Source of the DNA: Polaribacter sp. ALD11
GTDB lineage: Bacteria > Bacteroidota > Bacteroidia > Flavobacteriales > Flavobacteriaceae
NCBI RefSeq assembly: GCF_002831685.1
Contig: NZ_CP025119.1
Span: forward strand, 3,310,501-3,374,500
DNA: 64,000 bases
Reading direction: 5' to 3'
Below, one piece after another: positions 56,820-64,000 of the stretch (positions are counted from its first letter, which is position 1; the number at the start of each line of letters is the position of its first letter). The notes below the pieces were generated by a model. The model had not been told where the DNA came from. It did no database searches and saw nothing but the letters and a program-made list of their open reading frames with translations. Position numbers and translations under genes: made by a program.

Positions 56820-58025
56820 ATGAAGTTTGGCATTATAAAAGAGCGTAAAAATCCACCAGATAGAAGAGTCGTTTTTTCACCAGAAAAACTACAAGAATTT
56901 AAAAATCAATTTAGAAAGGCAGAGGTTCTTGTAGAAAGTTCAGAGATTCGTGTTTTTTCTGATGATCAATATAAAGATGCAGGATTAGAAATTACAAAAG
57001 ACATGTCTGATTGCGACGTATTATTTGGTGTGAAAGAAGTACCAATTGAAGCATTAATCAAAAATAAAAAGTATTTTTTCTTTAGTCATACAATTAAAAA
57101 ACAGCCATATAATAGAAAGTTATTAAATGCAGTTCTAGACAAGAATATAGAATTGTATGACCATGAAACTATTATCCAAGAAAACGGAGCTCGCTTAATT
57201 GGCTTCGGTCGTTATGCCGGTATTGTTGGTGCCTATAATGGTTTCAGGTCAATTGGTTTAAAAAACGAATCGTTTAATTTACCAAAGGCAGAAACTTTAG
57301 ATAGTCAGCAAGAATTAATAGAAGAATTGAATAAAATTGATTTACCTAATTTTAAAATCCTTTTAACTGGAAATGGTAAAGTAGCTTATGGTGCTAAAGA
57401 GATGCTAGATGCTATGAGTATTAAAAAAGTTTCTGTAGAAGATTATTTATCTAAAAACTTTAATGAACCGGTATATTGTTTAATTGATGTTTTAGATTAT
57501 AACAAACGTAATGACGGAAAAATCGTTGATAATATTGATTTTTATAATAATCCTGAAATGTACACCTCAGATTTTATGCGTTTTGCAAAGGTTACTACTT
57601 TCTTTATTGCTGGTCATTTCTACGGAAATGGAGCACCCTATTTATTTACCAGAGATAATGCGAAATCGCTAGATTTTAACATCAAGTTTGTAGCAGATAT
57701 TTCTTGTGATGTAGATGGTCCTGTTGCTTCAACACTAAGGGCATCTACAATTGCAGACCCAATATATGGGTATAATCCACAGACCGAATCTGAAGTGAGT
57801 TATAAGGATAAAGATGTTATTGTTGTTATGGCTGTAGATAATTTACCTTGTGAATTACCAAAAGATGCAAGTGAAGGTTTTGGCGAAATGTTTTTAGAAA
57901 ATGTAATTCCTGCCTTTTTTAACAACGATAAAGATGGAGTTCTAGAACGTGCTAAAATGACAGAAAACGGGAAGCTTACCAAACGTTTTTCATATTTACA
58001 AGATTATATTGAAGGAAAAGAATAA
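56820..58025 (+). CDS. Saccharopine/alanine dehydrogenase-like NAD(P)-dependent oxidoreductase
   Basis: This 401-aa enzyme is of the AlaDH/PNT and lysine-forming saccharopine dehydrogenase superfamily. The N-terminus MKFGIIKERKNPPDRRVVFSPEKL is typical (basic RR for substrate carboxylate). It continues with DVLFGVKEVP, FFSHTIKKQPYNR, GRYAGIVGAYNGFR, dinucleotide-binding ILLTGNGKVAYGAKEML and ISCDVDGPVASTLRASTIADPIYGYNP, which matches the saccharopine dehydrogenase C-lobe. The substrate is uncertain: lysine metabolism or a related amino acid. It overlaps the DUF3820 gene by one base. Confidence 0.82.
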   Translation: MKFGIIKERKNPPDRRVVFSPEKLQEFKNQFRKAEVLVESSEIRVFSDDQYKDAGLEITKDMSDCDVLFGVKEVPIEALIKNKKYFFFSHTIKKQPYNRKLLNAVLDKNIELYDHETIIQENGARLIGFGRYAGIVGAYNGFRSIGLKNESFNLPKAETLDSQQELIEELNKIDLPNFKILLTGNGKVAYGAKEMLDAMSIKKVSVEDYLSKNFNEPVYCLIDVLDYNKRNDGKIVDNIDFYNNPEMYTSDFMRFAKVTTFFIAGHFYGNGAPYLFTRDNAKSLDFNIKFVADISCDVDGPVASTLRASTIADPIYGYNPQTESEVSYKDKDVIVVMAVDNLPCELPKDASEGFGEMFLENVIPAFFNNDKDGVLERAKMTENGKLTKRFSYLQDYIEGKE

Positions 58026-58249
58026 TGATTGAAGACAGACAGTTTCTTATTGATTTAGCAAAAATGAAAATGCCTTTCGGGAAATATAAAGGTAAATATT
58101 TAATTGATTTACCAGAGCATTATATTGTCTGGTATAAAACCAAGGGTTTCCCTAACGGAAAACTGGGGAAACAAATGGAATTGGTTTACGAGCTTCAGTT
58201 GAATGGTTTAGAAGATATTGTTAGAAAAATTAGGCGAGATTTTTGTTAA
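58025..58249 (+). CDS. DUF3820 family protein
   Basis: The 74-aa protein contains the DUF3820 signature MPFGKYKGKYLIDLPEHYIVWYKTKGFP at residues 16-43. It is small and soluble. It is coupled to the dehydrogenase gene (TAATG overlap). Its function is not known beyond weak structural links to nucleic-acid-related proteins. Confidence 0.85.
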   Translation: MIEDRQFLIDLAKMKMPFGKYKGKYLIDLPEHYIVWYKTKGFPNGKLGKQMELVYELQLNGLEDIVRKIRRDFC

Positions 58250-58326
58250 AAAATTATTCAACTTAAAAATAGAATATATTTGTTCTGAAAATACTATCTA
58301 ACTTCTATAGTTTTTTTTAATAAATA

Positions 58327-59202
58327 ATGAACATTAACGATCTAATAAACAATCCGATTTTCACTAAATCGGCATCTATATTTTTCCTTTTTTTAATTGT
58401 CTATGTAATTGTAAAAGTTTTACAAAAAGCAACTTTTAGAATAGCAAAAGACAATAGTTCTAAATACAAGTTTAAAAAAATGATTAATTTTTTAGGCTAT
58501 GTTCTATTTATTATAGGAATTTTATACCTTTTTAACACTAAATTGTCTGGTTTAGGCACTGCTTTAGGTGTTGCTGGTGCAGGTATTGCATTTGCTTTAC
58601 AAGAAGTAATTGTTAGTGTTGCTGGTTACATTACCGTTTTTACAAGTAACTTTTATAAAGTTGGCGATCGCGTAAAGTTAGGAGGCATTAAAGGAGATAT
58701 TATAGATATTGGTTTGTTAAGAACTACTTTAATGGAAATTGGCGATTGGGTAGATGGAGATTTGTATAACGGAAAAATGGTTAGAGTGGCGAACAGTTTT
58801 GTTTTTAAAGAACCCGTTTATAATTATTCGGGAGACTTCCCTTTCCTTTGGGATGAAATAACGATACCCATAAAAACAGCAGGAGATTATACATATGCAA
58901 AAGAAACTTTTGAAAAAATATTAGAAGATGAAGTTGGTGCTTTTGCAGAAACATCTCAAGTTGCTTGGAACAAGATGATAGGAACGTATAGCATTGAAAA
59001 TGCACGAGTAAAACCAATGGTTTCTATGGTTTTTGATGAAAATTGGATGACTTTTACCTTAAGATATGTTGTAGATTATAAATCTAGAAGAGGCACAAAA
59101 GCTATTTTATTTGATAAGGTTTTATCGGCAATAAAAGCATCTAACGGAAAAATAGAAGTAGGTTCTGCTGCTTTTGAAATTACTACTTTTCCTAAAAAAT
59201 AA
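58327..59202 (+). CDS. MscS-family mechanosensitive channel
   Basis: The 291-aa inner-membrane channel has membrane helices at about 14-31, 48-65 and the pore helix (about 73-105: GTALGVAGAGIAFALQEVIVSVAGYITVF), then the beta domain (YKVGDRVKLGGIKGDIIDIGLLRTTLMEI..MVRVANSFVFKEPVYNYS). The C-terminal domain is complete and soluble. It releases solutes on osmotic downshock. A decayed second MscS-like gene follows immediately. Confidence 0.9.
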   Translation: MNINDLINNPIFTKSASIFFLFLIVYVIVKVLQKATFRIAKDNSSKYKFKKMINFLGYVLFIIGILYLFNTKLSGLGTALGVAGAGIAFALQEVIVSVAGYITVFTSNFYKVGDRVKLGGIKGDIIDIGLLRTTLMEIGDWVDGDLYNGKMVRVANSFVFKEPVYNYSGDFPFLWDEITIPIKTAGDYTYAKETFEKILEDEVGAFAETSQVAWNKMIGTYSIENARVKPMVSMVFDENWMTFTLRYVVDYKSRRGTKAILFDKVLSAIKASNGKIEVGSAAFEITTFPKK

Positions 59203-59281
59203 TTTTTATTATAAACAATTAATTAACTAATTGATGTCATGATTTTGTAGTACGTATATTTTAGATTAGCAATTTCAGAAA

Positions 59282-59629
59282 AAAACAACCGAAGATATTC
59301 CTATAGTTTTACATATTTATGGAATAATTGTTTATGATGTAACTATTAGAGAAGTGTTACAAACTTTATTTAAAGGAGCAAGAAATATGGATATGGTTTT
59401 ATAAATATTAGAACCTTTTGTCTTGCTTAAAATATTAGATAATTTTTATATTAATTACGAAATTAACTGTCATACTAAGAATCTAGAAAAAGGTGCGGTA
59501 ATTTACTCGTTATTACATGAAGGTATTAAAAACGAATTGCACAATGCTGTTATCGAAATACTATCTTCACACTATAACGTCTTTAGAGATGATAACGTTT
59601 TAAAAGTTCCTCCAGAAAAATGTGCATAA
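59282..59629 (+). pseudogene. Remnant of a second MscS-family channel gene
   Basis: One reading frame, interrupted by a TAA at 59402-59404, reads like the end of an MscS protein: IVLHIYGIIVYDVTIREVLQ, then stop, then EPFVLLKILDNFYINYEIN and VIYSLLHEGIKNELHNAVIEILSSHYNVFRDDN. In intact homologues the middle reads GYDVPW..., EP.PFVL..LDDFYV.YELN, AxIYSxLHxNIxDxFNEAGIEIMSPHY. No membrane part or start remains. The 68-aa open stretch from a TTG at 59423 is therefore a fragment, not a gene. Confidence 0.8.
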
Positions 59630-59637
59630 AAGATATG

Positions 59638-59659
59638 TTAAGAGTGTTTTAAGAGTGTT
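59638..59659. repeat. Two-copy 11-bp tandem repeat
   Basis: TTAAGAGTGTT occurs twice in tandem in the spacer after the MscS remnant. No function is evident. Confidence 0.5.
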
Positions 59660-59704
59660 TTTAATAAATAATTGAAACTCTCATAAAGTTTTTACTGATA
59701 AAAA

Positions 59705-60277
59705 TTATCTTTCTACAATACCATAAGTAGCGTGAGCAATTCCTAGAATAGTGAGAGAAGAGTACCAATAACCAGGAATTACAAGACAGTAAATGCCTAA
59801 AAGTAAAGAGATACCGCTTAAAAAAAGAAGGTTTTTACGTGTTTTATTTTTAAAAATAAAAAGAAATATTGAATATTGAATTAAAAAAACAGGAGTAATC
59901 AAATCAATTAAACCTTTATTCATCAAGAAAATTAAAACAGAAAAAACAATAAGTATTCCTATTAAGTATTTTCGAAAAGCAGCTTTAGTTTTACCATTCC
60001 ATAATTGTTGTTGAAATCTTTTTACATTTCTTCTTCCGCTAAAAAATAAAGAGAACGAAGAAAATAAAACAAAAATAGCAGCAAGCGAAATAAAGATGAT
60101 TTCAATTATTTGTGCTGATAATAAACCCAAGGCATGGTCTTCAATTAAGAAACTATCTAATATATATTTATAAGCATAGGCTAAAAGAAAAAAATAGACT
60201 CCAATAAGTATACTTGTAAAACCTTTTAAAGTAAAATTGACTTCAAAATTATCGTGCAAATGTGTGTTTTTAACCAT
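59705..60277 (-). CDS. Membrane protein of unknown function
   Basis: The 190-aa protein has about six predicted membrane helices (roughly 18-37, 50-72, 103-119, 124-141, 146-161 and 167-185), arranged in three hairpin-like pairs, with basic inter-helix loops (GRRNVKRFQQQLWNGKTKAAFRKY; FKNKTRKN). I do not recognise a family; the profile vaguely resembles DUF308-like proteins. It is divergent from the DUF1801 gene. Confidence 0.65.
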   Translation of the reverse strand: MVKNTHLHDNFEVNFTLKGFTSILIGVYFFLLAYAYKYILDSFLIEDHALGLLSAQIIEIIFISLAAIFVLFSSFSLFFSGRRNVKRFQQQLWNGKTKAAFRKYLIGILIVFSVLIFLMNKGLIDLITPVFLIQYSIFLFIFKNKTRKNLLFLSGISLLLGIYCLVIPGYWYSSLTILGIAHATYGIVER

Positions 60278-60333
60278 AAGTTTTTTTAACTTTCGTAAAG
60301 ATACAAAAATGAAAAGTAGCGTTATTCAAAATT

Positions 60334-60705
60334 ATGAAGCCAGCAGAAGAATATATCTTAAATCAACCAGAACCATTTAAATCTATTTTAATGCATTTAC
60401 AAATCTTAATTGAGACAACTTTTCCTGAAGTAGATTTGCAGTTTAAGTGGAAAATACCTTTTTATTATTTAGATGAAAAGCCATTTTGTTATTTAAATCC
60501 GTCTAAAAATAAAGGATATGTAGATGTTGTTTTCTGGGTTTCTGCACATCTAACAAAATACAATGAATTTTTAATTTCAGAAAACAGAAAAGTAGTAAAA
60601 TCGTTACGCTATTTTAATATTGACGATATTAGTGAAGAAATATTATTATCTGTTTTAGAGGAAGCACATCAGCTAAAAGATAAAGGTTTTTATAAAAGGA
60701 AATAA
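60334..60705 (+). CDS. DUF1801 domain protein
   Basis: This 123-aa soluble protein of the YdhG/DUF1801 family has EEYILNQPEPFKSILMHLQILIETTFPEVDLQFKWKIPFYYLDEKPFCYLN with the conserved KW.IPFY element (about 37-44), a strand with GYVDVVFWVSA and a helical C-terminus. The fold is related to frataxin-like or YdhG small proteins. Function unknown. Single gene. Confidence 0.85.
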   Translation: MKPAEEYILNQPEPFKSILMHLQILIETTFPEVDLQFKWKIPFYYLDEKPFCYLNPSKNKGYVDVVFWVSAHLTKYNEFLISENRKVVKSLRYFNIDDISEEILLSVLEEAHQLKDKGFYKRK

Positions 60706-60893
60706 CTACTTTATTTTAAACTCTAATGCGGTTTTTCTATTAAATAAACATACAATTCAGATTTTTTTTGCATTAAAGATGGTTATAATTGTACTTTTTC
60801 CTATAGTTTTTATAATAGGTTTTGTATCATATTAAAAAGGTAAACAACGGTAATTAGACAATTATTGTGCCTCTATTTTTTTTTGACATTAAA

Positions 60894-60925
60894 AAACCAT
60901 TCAAACTTTTAAATCTGAATGGTTT
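60894..60925 (-). terminator. Terminator of kdsA
   Basis: AAACCATTCA / TGAATGGTTT (10 bp, loop 12 nt) has a U-run of six on the minus strand. It lies 22 bp after the kdsA stop. Confidence 0.75.
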
Positions 60926-60946
60926 AAATAGATGTGAAATATAATT

Positions 60947-61765
60947 TTATAAATTATTAATCGTTTTTCTAATGGCAACTAAATTTGTTAAAAGCGCTTC
61001 TAGATTGTCTAAATGTAACATATTAGCACCATCAGATTTTGCGTTTGCAGGATCAAAATGTGTTTCAATAAACAACCCATCTACATTATTTACAATTCCT
61101 GCTCTTGCAATTGTTTCAATCATTTCTGGTCTACCACCAGTAACTCCTGCAGTTTGATTTGGTTGTTGTAAAGAATGTGTAACATCTAAAATTGTAGGTG
61201 CAAATTCGCGCATTTCAGGAATTCCTCTAAAATCTACAATCATATCTTGGTAGCCAAACATGGTTCCTCTATCTGTAATCCACGCTTTATTAGAGCCAGC
61301 ATCTTTTACTTTTTGTACTGCGTGTTTCATTGCAGACGGACTCATAAATTGTCCTTTTTTTAAGTTTACAACCTTTCCTGTTCTTGCAGCAGCCACTACT
61401 AAATCTGTCTGGCGTACTAAAAACGCAGGTATTTGTAAAACATCTACATATTCTGCAGCCTTTGCAGCATCAGAAACTTCATGAATATCTGTAACTGTTG
61501 GTACATTAAAAGTTTCAGAAACTTTGCGTAAAATTTTTAATGCTTTTTCATCTCCAATTCCTGTAAAACTATCAATTCTACTTCTGTTTGCTTTTTTAAA
61601 ACTTCCTTTAAAAATATAAGGAATGGCTAATTTGTCTGTTATAGAAATTACTTTTTCAGCAATTCTAAGTGCCATTTCTTCACTTTCTATAGCACAAGGT
61701 CCTGCTAGTAAAAAAAAGTTGTTCGCGTCTAAGTGTTTTATATTCGGAATTTCAGATAAAATCAT
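60947..61765 (-). CDS. kdsA: 3-deoxy-8-phosphooctulonate synthase
   Basis: The 272-aa enzyme condenses arabinose-5-phosphate and PEP to KDO-8-phosphate for lipopolysaccharide. Motifs are NNFFLLAGPCAIESEEMALR (about 17-36), YIFKGSFKKANRSRIDSFTG, VPTVTDIHE, DVLQIPAFLVRQTDL, VNLKKGQFMSP, TDRGTMFGYQDMIVDFRG and LDVTHSLQQPN. A -7 candidate TATTTTTG lies upstream (complement of 61782-61789). It is evidence that the organism makes KDO-containing LPS. Confidence 0.97.
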   Translation of the reverse strand: MILSEIPNIKHLDANNFFLLAGPCAIESEEMALRIAEKVISITDKLAIPYIFKGSFKKANRSRIDSFTGIGDEKALKILRKVSETFNVPTVTDIHEVSDAAKAAEYVDVLQIPAFLVRQTDLVVAAARTGKVVNLKKGQFMSPSAMKHAVQKVKDAGSNKAWITDRGTMFGYQDMIVDFRGIPEMREFAPTILDVTHSLQQPNQTAGVTGGRPEMIETIARAGIVNNVDGLFIETHFDPANAKSDGANMLHLDNLEALLTNLVAIRKTINNL

Positions 61766-61833
61766 TTGTTAAAATTTTCAACAAAAATACGAAATTAAAT
61801 TAGCTATATTTATACTTTTAAAACTCAAATAGA

Positions 61834-62841
61834 ATGAAAAAAATAGTAGTAGCAATTTTAGCGTCAATAAGTATCATTTCTTGTGATAGTGCTAAAAAAA
61901 CAACAACATCAAAAAGAGTTTCTTCTGAAACAACTTCTTCAGAAAACACAATGCTAATAGATTCTAACACAGTTAGAAAACATTTATACACATTAGCGGA
62001 TGATGATATGGAAGGACGAAAATCTGGAACTGCAGGAATTGAAAAAGCAGCAGCCTACATAGAAAATGAATATAAAAAAATTGGATTATCTACGTTTGGA
62101 GATTTAACAGATTACAGACAAACATTCACTTTTAAGAATGGAAGAACCAAAGAAGACATTACTTCTAGTAATATTTTGGGTGTTTTAGAAGGGAAAAGTA
62201 AAAAAGACGAATATGTAATTATTTCTGCACATTATGATCATTTAGGAATAAAAAAGAGTGGGGAAGGAGATTTAATTTACAATGGTGCAAATGACGATGC
62301 TTCTGGTGTAGCTGGTGTTTTAGCATTGGCGGCATATTTTAAGAAAGTTGGTCATGAAAGAACCATTGTATTTGCAGCTTTTACTGCAGAAGAAATGGGG
62401 TTAATTGGGTCTACTCACTTCGGTAAAGGAATTGATGCTAGCAAATTTGTTGCGGGAATTAATTTAGAAATGATTGGTAAAACGCCAAGTTTTGGACCTA
62501 ATACGGCTTGGTTAACAGGTTTTGAACGTTCAGACTTTGGAACCATTATTCAGAAGAATTTAGAAGGAACAGGATATCAATTATTTCCAGATCCGTATAA
62601 GAAATTCAATTTGTTTTTTAGATCAGACAATGCATCTTTAGCTAGATTAGGCGTGCCTTCTCATACGTTTTCTACTACGCCAATAGATGTTGATAAAGAT
62701 TATCATCAAGTTTCAGATGAAGTAGAAACCTTAAATATGACTGTAATTACACAAACAATACAAGCAGTAGCAAAAGGGACGGAAAGTATTATTAACGGAA
62801 AAGATACGCCTACAAGAGTTGTAATTAAAGAGAAGAAATAG
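61834..62841 (+). CDS. M28 family metallopeptidase lipoprotein
   Basis: The 335-aa lipoprotein has its lipobox Cys at 17 (IISCDSAKK). The zinc aminopeptidase domain shows ISAHYDHLG (first His ligand), GANDDASGVAGVL (bridging Asp), FTAEEMGLIGS (catalytic and ligand Glu), INLEMIG and a distal His in PSHTFSTTPIDV. Likely cleaves peptides in the periplasm or at the surface. The following DUF4136 gene starts 5 bp later. Confidence 0.93.
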   Translation: MKKIVVAILASISIISCDSAKKTTTSKRVSSETTSSENTMLIDSNTVRKHLYTLADDDMEGRKSGTAGIEKAAAYIENEYKKIGLSTFGDLTDYRQTFTFKNGRTKEDITSSNILGVLEGKSKKDEYVIISAHYDHLGIKKSGEGDLIYNGANDDASGVAGVLALAAYFKKVGHERTIVFAAFTAEEMGLIGSTHFGKGIDASKFVAGINLEMIGKTPSFGPNTAWLTGFERSDFGTIIQKNLEGTGYQLFPDPYKKFNLFFRSDNASLARLGVPSHTFSTTPIDVDKDYHQVSDEVETLNMTVITQTIQAVAKGTESIINGKDTPTRVVIKEKK

Positions 62842-62846
62842 GTCTT

Positions 62847-63353
62847 ATGAAAAACATTAAATTTCTTTTCGTATTCATTTTAATTGGATGTTCATCTTCT
62901 AAAGTTGTTACAGACTATGATATAAAAGAAGATTTTTCTAAGTTTAAAACCTTTGAATTCTATGAGGATAATGGCGAGAACTTAAATGAATTTGATGTAA
63001 AGAGAATTACCAATAGTATTCTGCAAAACCTTAAAAATACTGGATTTGAACAACATGTAACACCAGATTTTTTTATTTATTTTGATACGAAAACTGTTGA
63101 AAATTTAAATAGGAACACTATTGGTATTGGTGTTGGAAACGGTGGTATTGGAGTTTCTGGAGGGATACCAATCGGCAGTAAAAAAATCAATGAAAAATTG
63201 ATTATTAAGTTTATTGAAGCAAAAACTAATGAGTTGTTTTGGGAAGGTTCTTTAAATACAGCTGTTAAAGAAAATAGAATACCAGAAAAAAGGAAATTAC
63301 ATTTAGAAAAAGTAGTACAGCAAATTTTAGTAGAATTTCCGCCAAAAAAATAA
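62847..63353 (+). CDS. DUF4136 lipoprotein
   Basis: The 168-aa lipoprotein has its lipobox Cys at 15 (ILIGCSSS). It has the DUF4136 pattern: DYDIKEDFSKFKTFEF at the N-terminus, a helix with ITNSILQNLKNTGF, a Gly-rich beta segment (GIGVGNGGIGVSGG) and LIIKFIEAKTNELFWEGSLN. It is cotranscribed with the M28 peptidase. Function unknown; family members are small envelope proteins. Confidence 0.88.
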   Translation: MKNIKFLFVFILIGCSSSKVVTDYDIKEDFSKFKTFEFYEDNGENLNEFDVKRITNSILQNLKNTGFEQHVTPDFFIYFDTKTVENLNRNTIGIGVGNGGIGVSGGIPIGSKKINEKLIIKFIEAKTNELFWEGSLNTAVKENRIPEKRKLHLEKVVQQILVEFPPKK

Positions 63354-63360
63354 AAATAAT

Positions 63361-63396
63361 AAAAAATCCTCTAAAAATTAATTTAGAGGATTTTTT
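63361..63396. terminator. Bidirectional terminator (DUF4136 gene / porin-like gene)
   Basis: A 15-bp stem AAAAAATCCTCTAAA / TTTAGAGGATTTTTT with a 6-nt loop lies between the two convergent genes. Confidence 0.92.
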
Positions 63397-63415
63397 TTAT
63401 TGTAAAATATTCTAT

Positions 63416-63895
63416 TTAGAATTGGTATCTAACACTAAATGCGATATCGCTACCATATTTATTATAATAAGTGTCACCAAAACCAATTTCTGGTCTTAAA
63501 TCTAAAGAAAGTAAAATTGGTGCTTCAGAAAAATTGTACTCAATTCCAATATCACCAGCTGCAAATACAAATGTTTCAGAATCATTATTGTCTTTACCAC
63601 TGTAGTTTCCTAAACCACCACCAACACCAGCATACCAATTGAAGCCTTCTTCAATATTCCAAACCCATTGGTAAATACCCGTAGCTTTAAAACCGTCATA
63701 GTTTTTGTTATCTCTTAAGCCTAAATCAATTTCTAACCTGTTATTATTGCTTAATGCTCTTTGGTACGAAATCTCTGCACCGAAACCATCATTATCTCCC
63801 AAACGCAATCCGATAGCATTTTCAGATATACTCTGAGCATTTGCAGAAAACGCACCAGCTACTATAAGTCCAATAATTAAAAGTGTTTTTTTCAT
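63416..63895 (-). CDS. Small outer-membrane beta-barrel protein
   Basis: The 159-aa exported protein has signal peptide KKTLLIIGLIVAGAFSANAQ (cleavage about 21). It carries about eight alternating amphipathic strands (AIGLRLGDNDGFGAEISYQRAL, NRLEIDLGLRDN, FNWYAGVGGGLGNYSG, FVFAAGDIGIEYNF, ILLSLDLRPEIGFG) and ends in VRYQF, as an eight-stranded barrel would. Function unknown. Confidence 0.78.
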   Translation of the reverse strand: MKKTLLIIGLIVAGAFSANAQSISENAIGLRLGDNDGFGAEISYQRALSNNNRLEIDLGLRDNKNYDGFKATGIYQWVWNIEEGFNWYAGVGGGLGNYSGKDNNDSETFVFAAGDIGIEYNFSEAPILLSLDLRPEIGFGDTYYNKYGSDIAFSVRYQF

Positions 63896-64000
63896 AATTT
63901 ATATTAATTTGTTTAAAGAGCAAAATTAGACTTAATCTTCGATATAAATGACCTCAAATAAGTTAAAAGTTGATTCAAATGAAATATTTATTTGTTAAAA

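Noticed and set aside
59423..59629. Independent 68-aa gene with TTG start
   Set aside because: Homology continues upstream through an in-frame stop, so it is the tail of a broken MscS gene.

Overview
The window comes from the chromosome of a marine-type member of the Bacteroidota, almost certainly a Flavobacteriaceae (Polaribacter/Tenacibaculum-like). The evidence is the very AT-rich sequence, a SusC/SusD pair with an ECF sigma/FecR system, many short lipoproteins, fused SecDF, an HPRT-adenylate kinase fusion, and promoters with the Bacteroidota -7 motif TAnnTTTG. Genus is inference; no rRNA or other marker was available.

Layout. 1-9.2 kb: end of an ECF sigma factor, FecR anti-sigma factor, SusC, SusD, a HExxH lipoprotein and a DUF4302-like lipoprotein, which form one regulated outer-membrane uptake locus. 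9.3-24.4 kb: housekeeping genes, mostly on the minus strand (obg, HPRT-adk, secDF, recQ, mdh, gyrB), with fhs on the plus strand. 24.9-29.3 kb: a TonB-dependent receptor followed by a secreted alpha/beta-hydrolase-glycerophosphodiesterase fusion. 29.3-34.6 kb: an operon of an unknown 88-aa protein, gatA and a gatB-aspS fusion, preceded by a complete attenuator whose 15-codon leader peptide contains 8 Asn codons. 34.9-35.7 kb: an isolated DUF6994-like gene. 35.8-43.9 kb: the trp operon (trpE-G-D-[57-aa membrane protein]-C-F-B-[DUF3050]-A) behind a Trp-Trp-Trp leader-peptide attenuator, with dispersed palindromic repeats in several of its gaps. 43.9-55.8 kb: FKBP lipoprotein, amidohydrolase, DoxX, TPR proteins, an outer-membrane barrel, FtsE, glycosyltransferases and a 2OG-Fe(II) oxygenase. 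56-64 kb: a 54-aa zinc-ribbon protein, tmRNA, a saccharopine dehydrogenase-like gene with DUF3820, MscS plus a decayed MscS remnant, kdsA, an M28 peptidase, a DUF4136 lipoprotein and a small porin-like protein.

The strongest finding is the asparagine leader at 29446-29599. It has a promoter, an Asn-rich peptide, an antiterminator arm directly behind the stop codon and an intrinsic terminator. It lies in front of enzymes that, by family, make Asn-tRNA(Asn) by transamidation, with an AspRS domain that carries the His typical of tRNA(Asn)-accepting (non-discriminating) enzymes. The readout (charged tRNA-Asn) and the product (Asn-tRNA-Asn) therefore close a feedback loop. The trp leader 6 kb downstream uses the same compact design, in which the terminating ribosome itself would mask the antiterminator arm.
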